Source of the DNA: Hymenobacter latericoloratus
Lineage (GTDB): Bacteria > Bacteroidota > Bacteroidia > Cytophagales > Hymenobacteraceae
Assembly: GCF_014199535.1 (NCBI RefSeq)
Contig: NZ_JACHNV010000007.1
Coordinates: 110,158-174,157, forward strand
Length of the DNA: 64,000 nucleotides
Reading direction: 5' to 3'
The stretch's first letter is position 1. Every line of letters starts with the position of its first letter. A model generated the notes under the pieces. It ran no database searches, was not told where the DNA came from, and was given only the letters and a program-made list of their open reading frames with translations. This document shows, piece by piece, positions 26,748-35,649 of the stretch. Both the position numbers and the translations under genes were made by a program.

Positions 26748-26785
26748 AGCGCCCCGGCCCGCCGCCGGGGCGCTTTTGTTTTCTT
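26748..26785 (+). terminator. Rho-independent terminator
   Basis: The stem gcgccccggc (26749-26758) pairs with 26764-26773 around the loop ccgcc and is followed by ttttgttttctt. This is the most classical intrinsic terminator in the window, closing the three-gene cluster. Confidence 0.85.
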
Positions 26786-26947
26786 GCGGCCAAGATTCCG
26801 GCGCTTTCCCCGGGCCCAGGCAGCAAAAAACGGTGCCAACCCGATGGCCTTGTTCCGGAACTGCTACCTTAGAGGACGGAGGCAGAGGCCGGAGCCAGTG
26901 CGGCCACCGCGCCGGCCCTGCCTTTTTACTGGGTTGATTTCTCGGCT

Positions 26948-27760
26948 ATGGATGTTCTCCGACGCAACAACGTCACGGTTTCAGGGGCTGGGCAACGGGC
27001 CATTGTGTTTGTGCACGGCTTTGGCTGCGACCAGCGAATGTGGCGGATGGTGACGCCGGCCTTTGAGGCAAGCTACCAGACGGTGCTGCTGGACCTGGTA
27101 GGGGCCGGGCACTCCGATCTGGCTGCGTACAACCCCGCCCGCTACAGTACCCTGGCCGCCCATGCCGAGGATGTGCTGGCCGTGCTGGCCGCGCTGAAGC
27201 TGACGCGGGTAGTGCTGGTGGGCCACTCCGTGAGTGCCATGATTGGCGTGCTGGCCGCCATTCGGGAGCCCGACCGGTTTTCGCATCTGGTGCTGGTTGC
27301 CCCGTCGCCCCGCTTCGTCAATGATGTTGGCTATACCGGTGGCTTCGAGCAGGCCGATATTGACGAGCTGCTCGAAGCCATGGACAACAACTACCTGGGT
27401 TGGTCGGGGGCCATTACGCCGGTTATTATGGGGCACCCCGAGCAGCCCGAGCTGACGGCGGAGCTGAATGCCAGCTTCTGCCGAACGGACCCCACCATTG
27501 CCCGTCATTTCGCGCGGGTCACGTTTCTGGCCGACAACCGGGCCGAGCTACCCCAGCTACGTACGCCGGCCCTTATTCTGCAGGGCTCTCAGGATGCTTT
27601 GGCTCCCCTGGCCGTGGGGGCTTATCTGCAGCAGCACTTGCCCAACAGTCAGCTGGTGGTACTGAACACTTCCGGCCACTGCCCTCACCTGAGCGCCCCA
27701 CAGGCCACCGTGGCGGCCATTCACCACTATTTGGGCCCGGCGCCCGCCCCCAGCCAATGA
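26948..27760 (+). CDS. RsbQ-like alpha/beta hydrolase
   Basis: This 270-residue protein is very close in layout to RsbQ, the energy-stress hydrolase of Bacillus, and to the plant D14/KAI2 receptors. It has VFVHGFGCDQRMWR, nucleophile Ser94 in VGHSVSAMIG, Asp216 in GSQDALAPL and His244 in SGHCPHLSAP. B. subtilis RsbQ has its triad at nearly identical spacing. The stop codon overlaps the ATG of the next PAS kinase gene (ATGA), mirroring the rsbQ-rsbP order. The likely role is to process or hold a small hydrophobic ligand sensed by the PAS partner. Confidence 0.85.
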   Translation: MDVLRRNNVTVSGAGQRAIVFVHGFGCDQRMWRMVTPAFEASYQTVLLDLVGAGHSDLAAYNPARYSTLAAHAEDVLAVLAALKLTRVVLVGHSVSAMIGVLAAIREPDRFSHLVLVAPSPRFVNDVGYTGGFEQADIDELLEAMDNNYLGWSGAITPVIMGHPEQPELTAELNASFCRTDPTIARHFARVTFLADNRAELPQLRTPALILQGSQDALAPLAVGAYLQQHLPNSQLVVLNTSGHCPHLSAPQATVAAIHHYLGPAPAPSQ

Positions 27761-29004
27761 GTACCGCCGCCGCTGCCGATGAGCCGCTGCCCGAGCTGGA
27801 CCTGCGCCTGACGCAGGAAAACCTGGAAGACCTGTACGAGCACGCGCCCTGCGGCTACTGCAGCTGCCTGCCCGATGGTACGCTGGTCAAGCTCAACCAA
27901 ACCCTGCTGGGCTGGCTGGGCTATACTGCCCCCGAGCTGGTAGCCCGCCAGTGCCTGCAGCAGCTGTTTACGGTGGGGGGGCGCCTGCACTACGAAATGT
28001 ACTGCGCGCCCCTGCTGCTGCTGCAAAACCAGGTGCGCGAGCTGAGCTACCTGCTGCGGCGCAAAGATGGTACGACCCTGCCCGTGCTGATGAGCGCCGT
28101 GCTGCTGCGTGATACCAACGGCCAGCCCCTGGTCGTGCGCGTAACCCTGTTTGATATTACGGAGCGCCGCAAGTATGAGCAGGAGCTGCTGCGCGCCCGC
28201 CAGCACGCCGATGAGCAGCGCGAGCAGCTGGCCCGGGCCAACGAGGAGCTCACCCGAAAAAACGAGCAGCTCAGCCGCATCAATGCCGATCTGGACAGCT
28301 TTGTGTACACGGCCTCCCACGATTTAAAGCAGCCCATTGATAACATGACCGGCCTGTTTCAGGAGCTTCGACGCACCGTTAGGTTTCCTGACGCCGAGGC
28401 AGTACCCATGCTGGATATGTTTGCCGAGGCCCTGCAGCAGATTCTAAGCACCATTCAGGGGCTGACGGAGGTAGTGCAGCTGCAGCGCCAGCTGGAACAG
28501 GTGCCCACCGAAACCATAGAGCTACGGTCCTTCACCGAGGAAATTGTCCGCAGCCTGCAGCAGCGCCTCTCGGAGCCCGCCGCCACGTTTGCCCTCGATT
28601 TCCAGGCTGCCCCCACCGTGCGCATGACCCGCTCCAGTTTGCACAGCATGCTCTATAATCTGCTCAGCAACAGCCTGCGCTACGCCCAGCCCGGCCGGCC
28701 GCCTCATGTCCGGGTAAGCTCTGCCCACGTAGGCAATGCGCTGGTACTGAGTGTGCAGGATAACGGCCGCGGAATTGACCTGGTGCGCTACGAGCAGGAG
28801 CTGTTTCAGCTGTTCCGGCGGTTTCATCCGGAGGTGGCGGGCTCGGGCATGGGCCTGTACTTGGTAAACCGACTGGTAAACCAGGCCGGGGGCCGCATTG
28901 AAGTAGAAAGTACCGTCGGTAAGGGCACCACGTTCCGGGTTTTCCTGACGACGGGTATTCCGGCCGCTGCTACCAGCTCCGGACCGAGTAACCTGTCGGC
29001 CTGA
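27757..29004 (+). CDS. PAS sensor histidine kinase paired with RsbQ-like hydrolase
   Basis: This 415-residue protein starts at the ATG inside the upstream stop (ATGA overlap). An N-terminal PAS domain of the RsbP type spans about 22-135 (LEDLYEHAPCGYCSCLPDG, LFTVGGRLHYEMYCAPLL), followed by a coiled coil (RANEELTRKNEQL). HisKA has His188 in YTASHDLKQP. HATPase_c shows NLLSNSLRYAQP, VQDNGRGID and GSGMGLYLVNRLVNQAGG. In Bacillus the partner is a PP2C phosphatase; here the output is a kinase. No response regulator is adjacent. Confidence 0.9.
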   Translation: MSTAAAADEPLPELDLRLTQENLEDLYEHAPCGYCSCLPDGTLVKLNQTLLGWLGYTAPELVARQCLQQLFTVGGRLHYEMYCAPLLLLQNQVRELSYLLRRKDGTTLPVLMSAVLLRDTNGQPLVVRVTLFDITERRKYEQELLRARQHADEQREQLARANEELTRKNEQLSRINADLDSFVYTASHDLKQPIDNMTGLFQELRRTVRFPDAEAVPMLDMFAEALQQILSTIQGLTEVVQLQRQLEQVPTETIELRSFTEEIVRSLQQRLSEPAATFALDFQAAPTVRMTRSSLHSMLYNLLSNSLRYAQPGRPPHVRVSSAHVGNALVLSVQDNGRGIDLVRYEQELFQLFRRFHPEVAGSGMGLYLVNRLVNQAGGRIEVESTVGKGTTFRVFLTTGIPAAATSSGPSNLSA

Positions 29005-29053
29005 GTTACGCGGCATAGGCATCTACCAGGCGCCGGCCCGGCCTACCAAAATA

Positions 29054-29155
29054 AAAGCCCGGTGAGTAGGCTTCCGGAGAGAGGCAGAATTCTACGTCAG
29101 CTACGGGGCTGAAGCAGATTCCTGACCTTCTCCGGGAGCTTGCTCACCGGGCTTT
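29054..29155. terminator. Interrupted palindrome between convergent genes
   Basis: A perfect 13-bp outer stem (29054-29066 with 29143-29155) continues into an imperfect inner stem that includes ccggaga / tctccgg, around a central region of about 48 bases. A-run and T-run edges (aaaagccc, gggcttt) fit a bidirectional terminator for the PAS kinase (+) and the DUF1989 gene (-). Confidence 0.55.
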
Positions 29156-29172
29156 GCGGGTTGTATGGCGGC

Positions 29173-29763
29173 TTAATCCAGAATCTGGTAGCCGATGGGC
29201 TTGAAGGCGTAGTTGTTCGACATTTCCGCCGAGCAGGCCGTCATGCCGATGAGCAGGTCGGTTTTGGCTTCCAGAATCACGTAGTCGCCGGCTTTGCTTT
29301 TGGGCGGCAGCACATCCACCTTGCCCGTGGTGCCGTCCACGGTTACGTGCATGAAAATGTTGAAGCAGATGGGAATGGCATCGGGGCTGATGCCGTACTC
29401 CTGCAGGGCCTCGCAGAGGTTGCCGAAGCAACCCCGGTGCGGGTGCTGATGCCCATAAATGATGCGGAACGTGTCGGCGCTGCAGGGCGTGAGCAGGAAA
29501 TCGTGGCGGCCCACGGTGTCCTCCACCAGCTCAAACATAATGTTGCTGCGGTTAGAGTAAAAAGGGTGCCCCTTGGTCAGGAAGATGGTTTCGGCATAGT
29601 CGATGGTGCGGCCCGAGGACAGGTACTCGGCCCGGTCTGCGAGGTTGTAGCAGACAAAGTCCGATACTTGCTCGCCCTCAATATCTACTACTTTCAGTTT
29701 CTGGCCTTTGCGCAGCACAAAGGCGGTGCCGCTACGCGGCGGAATGATGGTTAACTGATTCAT
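29173..29763 (-). CDS. DUF1989 (urea carboxylase-associated family) protein
   Basis: This 196-residue cupin-like protein starts MNQLTIIPPRSGTAFVLRKGQ and has core text KVVDIEGEQVSDFVCYN and HPHRGCFGNL...YGISPDAIPICFNIFMHV. It matches DUF1989, whose members neighbour urea and guanidine carboxylase genes. His and Cys in the HPHRGC motif may bind metal. Its first 32 bp overlap the 3' end of the GntA-like gene, so the two are translationally coupled and probably act on the same guanidino or urea-type compound (inference). Confidence 0.85.
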   Translation of the reverse strand: MNQLTIIPPRSGTAFVLRKGQKLKVVDIEGEQVSDFVCYNLADRAEYLSSGRTIDYAETIFLTKGHPFYSNRSNIMFELVEDTVGRHDFLLTPCSADTFRIIYGHQHPHRGCFGNLCEALQEYGISPDAIPICFNIFMHVTVDGTTGKVDVLPPKSKAGDYVILEAKTDLLIGMTACSAEMSNNYAFKPIGYQILD

Positions 29764-30424
29764 GCTGACTTAAAAAGGGACATTTCCAGGCTTCGTTGTA
29801 GGCCTTGCCGGTGTACTGGTAGGCTTCGGAGGCCTCGCCAAAATCCTGGAGCATGGGGTTGATGGAGCCGGAGTACGCTACGTCGCGGGTGCGGATGGTG
29901 TCGCGCAGGTTCTCGTAGCGGCCGTTGGCCCGGATCTGCTCAAACTGGGCGTGGGCATTGAACACCAGGGTAGGGTAGGAAAACTGCCGGGCCGGGCGGG
30001 AGCTGCCGGGGTGCAGCCCAATCACGAAGAACGCCTCCTCTTTCAGGCTGAAGCTGAAATCGGGCGAGGCGGGGTCGGCCACTACCCGGCGGTCGTAGTG
30101 GTAGCGCTGGGCATCCAGGTTGGAAAGCGCCTGCAGACGCTGCCAGAATAGCTCCTCGAACAAAGCCTCGTTGGGCGCTTCGGGGCCTTTGAAGATGACG
30201 GCGGCGCTGTGGTAAAGATTGTCCGACTGGCGGTAGTCATCCACAAACTGGTAAATAAAGTCCAGGATGGCGGCGTCGTCTTTGGGGCAGGCCAGGTGGT
30301 CAACCACCAGGCAGTGAAGCTGATTCCAGGTCAGGGCGGTCTTGGCCGCTACACACGGAAATTCTTTCTTATTTATAAAAGAAAGATATTCCTTGGTGTA
30401 TATAGTATCTTGAATATCAATCAT
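29732..30424 (-). CDS. GntA-like (YqcI/YcgG family) heme-dependent N-hydroxylase
   Basis: This 230-residue protein carries the YqcI/YcgG signature FFVIGLHPGSSRPARQFSYPTL (split around residue 140) and FNAHAQFEQIRANGRYENLRDTIRTRD. The family includes GntA, which N-hydroxylates a guanidino nitrogen in guanitoxin biosynthesis using heme. The first 25 codons are strikingly A/T-rich compared with the rest. The gene heads a two-gene operon with DUF1989. None of the other guanitoxin genes are nearby, so the toxin itself is not implied; the substrate may be arginine-like or another guanidine. Confidence 0.82.
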   Translation of the reverse strand: MIDIQDTIYTKEYLSFINKKEFPCVAAKTALTWNQLHCLVVDHLACPKDDAAILDFIYQFVDDYRQSDNLYHSAAVIFKGPEAPNEALFEELFWQRLQALSNLDAQRYHYDRRVVADPASPDFSFSLKEEAFFVIGLHPGSSRPARQFSYPTLVFNAHAQFEQIRANGRYENLRDTIRTRDVAYSGSINPMLQDFGEASEAYQYTGKAYNEAWKCPFLSQHESVNHHSAA

Positions 30425-30887
30425 GTGGTGCGTTGGTTCTTCGGGAAAGAAATGAAATAGTCATACTTTCCTTTGAAGCGTTTTACGCAGAACATCCACC
30501 AGATGTTGACCCAGCGGTAGGGCGGCACGCGTGGCGGAGCTCCTTGCCGTGTGCTTCGGCCGCCCGCCGCCCGTAGTAGGCACCGGCGCCAAACGGCTAG
30601 CTAAGCGGTAGTTACCAGCCAGCAGTACATACGGGTAAACGACCCTTGAGTGACGAAAAGAAATTTTCATCCTGGCTTTTTCTGCGGTAACCTTCCTGAA
30701 ATCGTGCACAAAAAAGGCGTCCCTGGCCCGGCTACGAGTGGGGAGCGTCCCGGCTGTTAGGCGGTAAAGACAACCCGGGGGCCGGTGTGGGCGAAGCCCC
30801 ACCCCACTCCAGCCACCAACAAAAAGCCGCAACCAGCCCGGCAAGTGCCGGCGCTGGTTGCGGGCGAAAGGGGGGTAGGGAAAATGC
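30425..30887. other. Intergenic region with a terminator, no gene
   Basis: The 463 bp are A/T-rich next to the GntA-like start (30425-30480) and contain a few chance frames. The only defined element is the hairpin at 30821-30863. A 127-residue frame on the minus strand has atypical composition and is not accepted. Confidence 0.4.
30821..30863 (-). terminator. Intrinsic terminator of the S33 hydrolase gene
   Basis: On the minus strand the stem 30853-30863 / 30827-30837, with an inner 5-bp extension (loop aagt) and one bulged base, is followed by a run of T (aaaaa at 30821-30825 on the plus strand). It lies 24 bp past the stop codon at 30888. Confidence 0.75.
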
Positions 30888-31844
30888 TTAGGCGCCCTTG
30901 CGGCTCAGGCCCTTAACAAAGCGCTGCACAGCATTCCGGAAGGCGGCGGGCGCCTCTACGAACGGGACGTGGCCGGTTTGGAGCTGCGCTACCTGCTGGT
31001 TGGGAAAGCGGAACAGGCGGTAGTGCTCTGGCCCCACGCAGTAGTCGGTAGTGCCCGTAATCACCAGCACGGGGGCGCTGATGGCAGGCGTGAGCAACGT
31101 AAAATCCTTATGGTAGTCGGGCAGGCGAAAGCCGTAGCCGCCAAACTCGCCGGTGCCGGGGTTGCCCTGGTCGGCGGCGGTTACCTTCTGGTGGCCGGCC
31201 TCGGTTTGGTACTGTAGCTTCTGCCAGCCCTGCTGGGCCGTCAGATGAGGCATTAGCGCGCCAAAGCGCGCATCCAGCGGTTTGCTTTCATCCAGGAAGA
31301 AAGCGGGGTCGGGCACCTGCACAAACCGCAGGCCGTGCGTCAGGGTGCTGGTCATGGCCTCGTGCAGGTATAGGGTGCAGTTGATGAGCACCAGCCCGCG
31401 CACGCGCTGGGGGTAGCGGGCCGCGTACTCGGTGGCAATAGTGCCCCCAAACGAATGCGCCATAACAACCCAGCTTTCCAGGCCCAGCTGCTGGCGCACC
31501 TCTTCCAGGTCCTGCACCATGCGGTCGAGGGAGTAATTATGGTCGGGCGCATTCTGGGAGCGGCCGCTGCCCCGCTGGTCCAGCCAGATCATCTGGAGCC
31601 GGTCTTCGAGGCTGGGGCCGGCCAGGGCCTGGGGCATACCGCTCCAGGCACCCGGTCCGCCGTGCACAAACACGCAGGGCAGGCCCCGGCCCGAGATGTT
31701 GGCGTGCAGCCGCACCCCGTCGGTAGTAGTAAGAAGCGGGGTACCGTTGGCTAGTCGGGTGGGGGTAGGAACGGCAGCCAGCGGCTGGGGGAACAGCAGG
31801 TGCAGCAGCGTAACGAAAAAGCCAAGGCGAAGCAGATGGAGCAT
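30888..31844 (-). CDS. Secreted proline iminopeptidase-like alpha/beta hydrolase (S33)
   Basis: This 318-residue protein has an N-terminal signal peptide (LLRLGFFVTLLHLLFPQPLAA). The hydrolase core shows the oxyanion motif HGGPGAWSG, DQRGSGRS, the nucleophile elbow AHSFGG and a distal Asp in TGTTDYCVG with His in QTGHVPF. The HGGPG and DQRG(S)GRS motifs are typical of prolyl aminopeptidases (MEROPS S33), which release N-terminal proline. The signal peptide implies a periplasmic role. It is monocistronic. Confidence 0.85.
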   Translation of the reverse strand: MLHLLRLGFFVTLLHLLFPQPLAAVPTPTRLANGTPLLTTTDGVRLHANISGRGLPCVFVHGGPGAWSGMPQALAGPSLEDRLQMIWLDQRGSGRSQNAPDHNYSLDRMVQDLEEVRQQLGLESWVVMAHSFGGTIATEYAARYPQRVRGLVLINCTLYLHEAMTSTLTHGLRFVQVPDPAFFLDESKPLDARFGALMPHLTAQQGWQKLQYQTEAGHQKVTAADQGNPGTGEFGGYGFRLPDYHKDFTLLTPAISAPVLVITGTTDYCVGPEHYRLFRFPNQQVAQLQTGHVPFVEAPAAFRNAVQRFVKGLSRKGA

Positions 31845-32107
31845 AAGCGCAAAAGGGAAAAGGAAAACAGATTACATCCCTGCAGACGCCCTTAACCTCG
31901 GTAACCGTTGCCTGCCTACCCCACCGGAGCGTGGCAACCCCGGAGAAATACTGCCCCGCTCGCCCTGGGCAAGTGCTGCCTATGTAGCCCGCCGCCATGC
32001 TGGAAGCCAGCGCAGCAGCGGGCTGCAAAATTAAATGGTGAGGTCTTGATTTTATCTAATAGAGAATGGTTATGTTTAGCGAATGTATCCACCTGTATCA
32101 TTCTTAT

Positions 32108-33805
32108 ATGCAAAACACGCCTACTCCTCTTTTCAAAGCGCGCACGCCCTTGCTCCGCGCCCTGCAGCGCGCCTTCGGGCTGGCCGTCGCGGCTAATGAG
32201 CCCGGTGCCCCATCGGCCGAAGAGCTGGCCGACCTGGCCACTACCCACACCCGCCGCGACTTTCTGGCCAGCACGGCCAAAATGGGCCTGCTGGTGGGAG
32301 CCGGGGGGCTGCTAACGGCCTGCGAGGCCGAGGTAGTAGCACCCGCTACCCCCGGGGGCCAAAGCAGCCTCGATGGCAAAAGCACTCAGCCCAGCATTGT
32401 GGTGGTAGGAGCCGGCGTGGCCGGGCTCAACTGCGCTTATCAGCTTAAAAAAGCGGGAGTGCGCGCCGCGGTTTACGAGGCCAGCAACCGCGCCGGCGGC
32501 CGCATCTTCACGGCCTCCGACCTGATGGCCCCCGGCCTGACTACCGAGCTGGGCGGCGAGTTCATTGACAGCGGCCACCGCGACATGCTGCAGCTGGCCC
32601 AGGAGTTTGGCCTGACCCTTTATGATGTGGAGGCCCCCAGTGAAACCGTGCTTAAAAAGGACGCCTACTTCTTTGGCGGGCGGCAGTACACCGTGGCCGA
32701 GGTGATTGAGGCCTTCCGGCCCTACGCCCGCCAGATTGACACCGACATCCGGGCCCTGCCGGGCACCATCACCTTCGACAACCTGACGCCCGCCGCGGCC
32801 CGCTTTGATCAGCTCTCCATTGCCGCTTACTTCGACTCCATTGGCCTGCGCGGCCTGATCCGGGAGCTGCTGGAGGTAGCCTACCTTACGGAGTACGGCC
32901 GCGAGGTTCACGAGCAGTCGGCCATTAACTTCCTGTGGCTGTTTTCGGCCGATACGCACAAGGGCACCTTCGATATCTTCGGCATCAGCGACGAGCGGTA
33001 CAAGATAAAAGGCGGCAACCAGCAGCTTACCGACGCCCTGGCCCGGCAACTCAGCGGCCAGATTACGCTGCAGCACAAGCTGGTGAAGCTGGCCCAGAAC
33101 TCCAGCCAGCAGTACGTGCTCACCTTTGAGCAGAGCGGTGGGCGCCGCCTGGAAGTTACCGCCGACTACGTGGTGCTGACCCTGCCCTTCACCGTGCTGC
33201 GCAAGGTAGAGCTGCAGGTAGCCCTGCCCACCTGGAAAACCAACGCCATTCAGAACCTGGGGTACGGCACCAACGCCAAGCTGTTTCTGGGCTTCAACGG
33301 GCGCCCCTGGCGCACCGAGGGCTACACAGGCTACCTCTTCTCGGATCTGCCCGCGCAAAGCGGCTGGGACAGCGGGCAGCTGCAGCCCACCACCAAATCG
33401 GCGTACACCGTGTACCTGGGCGGGCAGGAAGGTGTGCGCCTGGGGTCGGGCACGGCCCAGTCGCAGGCCGGCCGGTATCTGCCGGTGCTGGAAGCCGCCT
33501 GGCCGGCCTGCCGGGGGCACTACAACGGCCGCGCCGAGCGCATGCACTGGCCCTCCCACCCCCACACCCTGGCCAGCTACGCCTGCTTTCTGCCGGGCCA
33601 GTACAGCACCATTGCCGGCGCTGAGGGTCGGCCGGTGGGTAACCTGTTCTTCGCCGGGGAGCATTGCAGCGCCTGGTACCAGGGCTTCATGAACGGCGCC
33701 GCCGAAACCGGCCGCCTGGCCGCCGAAGGTCTGCAGGCCGCCTTACGCAAAGGCAACACGGCCCTGCACCGCCGCCTGCGCCAGCGCGAAGCCTCCCTGG
33801 TCTAG
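32108..33805 (+). CDS. Tat-exported flavin monoamine oxidase / amine oxidase family protein
   Basis: I chose the ATG at 32108. The N-terminal 40 residues precede a Tat motif THTRRDFLASTAKMG followed by a hydrophobic stretch and a lipobox-like LLTAC, so the folded flavoprotein is probably exported and lipid-anchored. The FAD Rossmann motif is VVVGAGVAGLNCAYQL, with GRIFTASD and the C-terminal FFAGEHCSAWYQGFMNGAAETGR closing the site. The family includes monoamine, polyamine and amino-acid oxidases; substrate is open. The long pre-Tat extension is unusual. Confidence 0.88.
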   Translation: MQNTPTPLFKARTPLLRALQRAFGLAVAANEPGAPSAEELADLATTHTRRDFLASTAKMGLLVGAGGLLTACEAEVVAPATPGGQSSLDGKSTQPSIVVVGAGVAGLNCAYQLKKAGVRAAVYEASNRAGGRIFTASDLMAPGLTTELGGEFIDSGHRDMLQLAQEFGLTLYDVEAPSETVLKKDAYFFGGRQYTVAEVIEAFRPYARQIDTDIRALPGTITFDNLTPAAARFDQLSIAAYFDSIGLRGLIRELLEVAYLTEYGREVHEQSAINFLWLFSADTHKGTFDIFGISDERYKIKGGNQQLTDALARQLSGQITLQHKLVKLAQNSSQQYVLTFEQSGGRRLEVTADYVVLTLPFTVLRKVELQVALPTWKTNAIQNLGYGTNAKLFLGFNGRPWRTEGYTGYLFSDLPAQSGWDSGQLQPTTKSAYTVYLGGQEGVRLGSGTAQSQAGRYLPVLEAAWPACRGHYNGRAERMHWPSHPHTLASYACFLPGQYSTIAGAEGRPVGNLFFAGEHCSAWYQGFMNGAAETGRLAAEGLQAALRKGNTALHRRLRQREASLV

Positions 33806-33873
33806 GGTCAGTGGCCAGGAAGCGTTGCTTGCCTTCCGGAAGCGTCCACTCAGCCCAACCAAAAGGGCTGCTC

Positions 33874-33919
33874 CCCATAAAAAAAGGCTCTGGCAACCGC
33901 CAGAGCTTTTTTTTATGGG
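33874..33919. terminator. Bidirectional intrinsic terminator
   Basis: The gctctggc / gccagagc stem (loop aacc, 33895-33898) is extended by A-runs and T-runs on the two sides (33879-33885 and 33907-33914), so it gives a U-tract on either strand. It separates the convergent amine oxidase and T9SS protein genes. Confidence 0.85.
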
Positions 33920-33942
33920 AAGTGAGGGCGGTGCCGACCGCC

Positions 33943-35649
33943 CTATTGCACCGTGACGCGGAGCGTCTGGGCGGGGGCGTCGGCGCTGCGGATCTGCACC
34001 AAATACATTCCCGGTCCCAGGTCCGTCAGGGGTATTTCGGCCGGAACCAGGCTGCTCGCAGGCGTAGTAAGCTGCCGGAGCAGGCGGCCCGTGGGGTCGC
34101 GCAGTTCCAGCGTTACCGGCCCGGCGCTGCCGTGGGCTTTCCGGACGTAGAGGCGCTTTTGCGCGGGGTTGGGGTAGGCCTGCCAAGCGTTGGCTTCGTG
34201 GTGAGAAGCCCGGGTGGAAGTCACGAATCCGCCTCCCGATAACTTCACCAGCCACCCGCTGCCGAGCCCGATATTATTGATGGACTTGTCCCCCGAGCGC
34301 GCTGACAGGGACGTGCCGCTAAGCAGGATGCCGTTGTCGGGGGTAGTCAGAATGCCGGTCATCAGCTCGTCGTAGTCCCCGCCGTAGCGGGCATCCCACC
34401 GCTTGGTTCCCTGGGGCGCCAGGCTCACCACCCAGTAGTCGCGCATGCCCCGTGGAGCCTGGGTTTTGTCGCCCGATGTCTCCGAGCTGGTGGTGCCACC
34501 CAGCAGCCACCCGTTGCCCGGCGTCAGGGCAACCGTGGTCAGGCGGTCGTCGCCGGTCCCGCCCAGGGTTTTGTCCCAAACCTTGTTGTACTGGGCATCC
34601 AGGCGCACAACCCAGTAGTCGGTGTTGCCCCGCGAGGGTTCCGTTTTGTCGCCCGAAACTCCGGACGAGGAGGACCCGCCCAGCAGCCAGCCCCCATCGG
34701 AAATCGGGGTGAGGCTAGTCAGATGCTCAACGTCATTTCCGCCGTAGCCCCGGTCCCACTGCCGCTTGCCATCGGCCGATACCTTCACCAGCCAGTAATC
34801 GTGTTTGCCCTGGCTGGAGTAGGTCTTGTGCGCGCCCGGGGGCGAGTCGGAGTAGCCAGCCAGCAGGTACCCACCGTCGGCAGTGGGCTGGATGTCAAAG
34901 GCCTGATCCTCGTCGGGGCCGCCAAATTTCTCTTCCCACTCCACGATGCCTTCGCTATTGAATTTGACCAGATAAAAGTCGAAAACCTGCTGAAAATTCG
35001 AGCTGGAAGAGCCCACCACCAGCACGCCCCCGTCGGGGGTCAGGCACATAGCCCGGGCCATGTCGTAGGCCACGCCCCCGGCGCGCTGGTCCCAGAGCTT
35101 GTTGCCCTGGGCATCAATGCGCACTACCCAGAAATCCTCGATTGACTCACCCTGAACCAGGTGCCCTACGTGCGGCCGGGAAACGTCGCCCGATTTCTCT
35201 GAGCAGGTAGTGCCGCCCAGAAAGTAGCCGCCATCCGGAGCCTGTTTGATGCAGGTGATGTTGTCCTGGCCGGTGCCTCCGTAGCGCCGGTCCCACTGCT
35301 TTACCCCGTTGGGGCCTATTTTCACGATAAAATAGTCGGCCTCCCCCTGGGAGGGTTGCGTGCGTGTACCCCCTGCGCCCGATTGGGAATGCTGTCCTAG
35401 CAGGTAGCCCCCGTCGGCGGTTGGGATAACCACGTTGAGGCGCTCGGTTTCGTAGCCGCCGTACACCCGGTCCCACTCCTTATCGGGTAGCCACTGGCCC
35501 AAAGCCGTGGACGCGGACAAGGCCATAGCAGCCCCGGCCAGAAGGCTGGCTACCAGGCGGAAATGCCGGGGTTGTTTTATGCGCCGGAGGGGGTAGCCGA
35601 ACAGCTGCTTGCGCAATCGGGAAAATGCAGGGGGTAGCATATGCTCCAT
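33943..35649 (-). CDS. T9SS-sorted secreted protein with seven propeller-like repeats
   Basis: This 568-residue protein has a basic N-terminus and signal peptide (LVASLLAGAAMALSASTALG). Seven repeats of 55-65 residues follow, each with a W-(D/E)-x-x-x-G-G opening, a (T/P)(T/A)(D/P)(D/N)G(G/I) turn and a DYW(V/L)V(R/K)-like end. They probably fold as a seven-bladed beta-propeller. The last 80 residues (AYPNPAQKRLYVRK...LGPGMYLVQIRS) are a type-A T9SS sorting domain. The product is exported to the surface by type IX secretion. Ligand and role are unknown. An alternative ATG lies 3 codons downstream. Confidence 0.85.
   Translation of the reverse strand: MEHMLPPAFSRLRKQLFGYPLRRIKQPRHFRLVASLLAGAAMALSASTALGQWLPDKEWDRVYGGYETERLNVVIPTADGGYLLGQHSQSGAGGTRTQPSQGEADYFIVKIGPNGVKQWDRRYGGTGQDNITCIKQAPDGGYFLGGTTCSEKSGDVSRPHVGHLVQGESIEDFWVVRIDAQGNKLWDQRAGGVAYDMARAMCLTPDGGVLVVGSSSSNFQQVFDFYLVKFNSEGIVEWEEKFGGPDEDQAFDIQPTADGGYLLAGYSDSPPGAHKTYSSQGKHDYWLVKVSADGKRQWDRGYGGNDVEHLTSLTPISDGGWLLGGSSSSGVSGDKTEPSRGNTDYWVVRLDAQYNKVWDKTLGGTGDDRLTTVALTPGNGWLLGGTTSSETSGDKTQAPRGMRDYWVVSLAPQGTKRWDARYGGDYDELMTGILTTPDNGILLSGTSLSARSGDKSINNIGLGSGWLVKLSGGGFVTSTRASHHEANAWQAYPNPAQKRLYVRKAHGSAGPVTLELRDPTGRLLRQLTTPASSLVPAEIPLTDLGPGMYLVQIRSADAPAQTLRVTVQ

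Noticed and set aside
30461..30844. 127-residue frame on the minus strand
   Set aside because: The composition is Arg/Pro/Gly/Ser-rich without hydrophobic core, it covers a terminator, and no family text is present.
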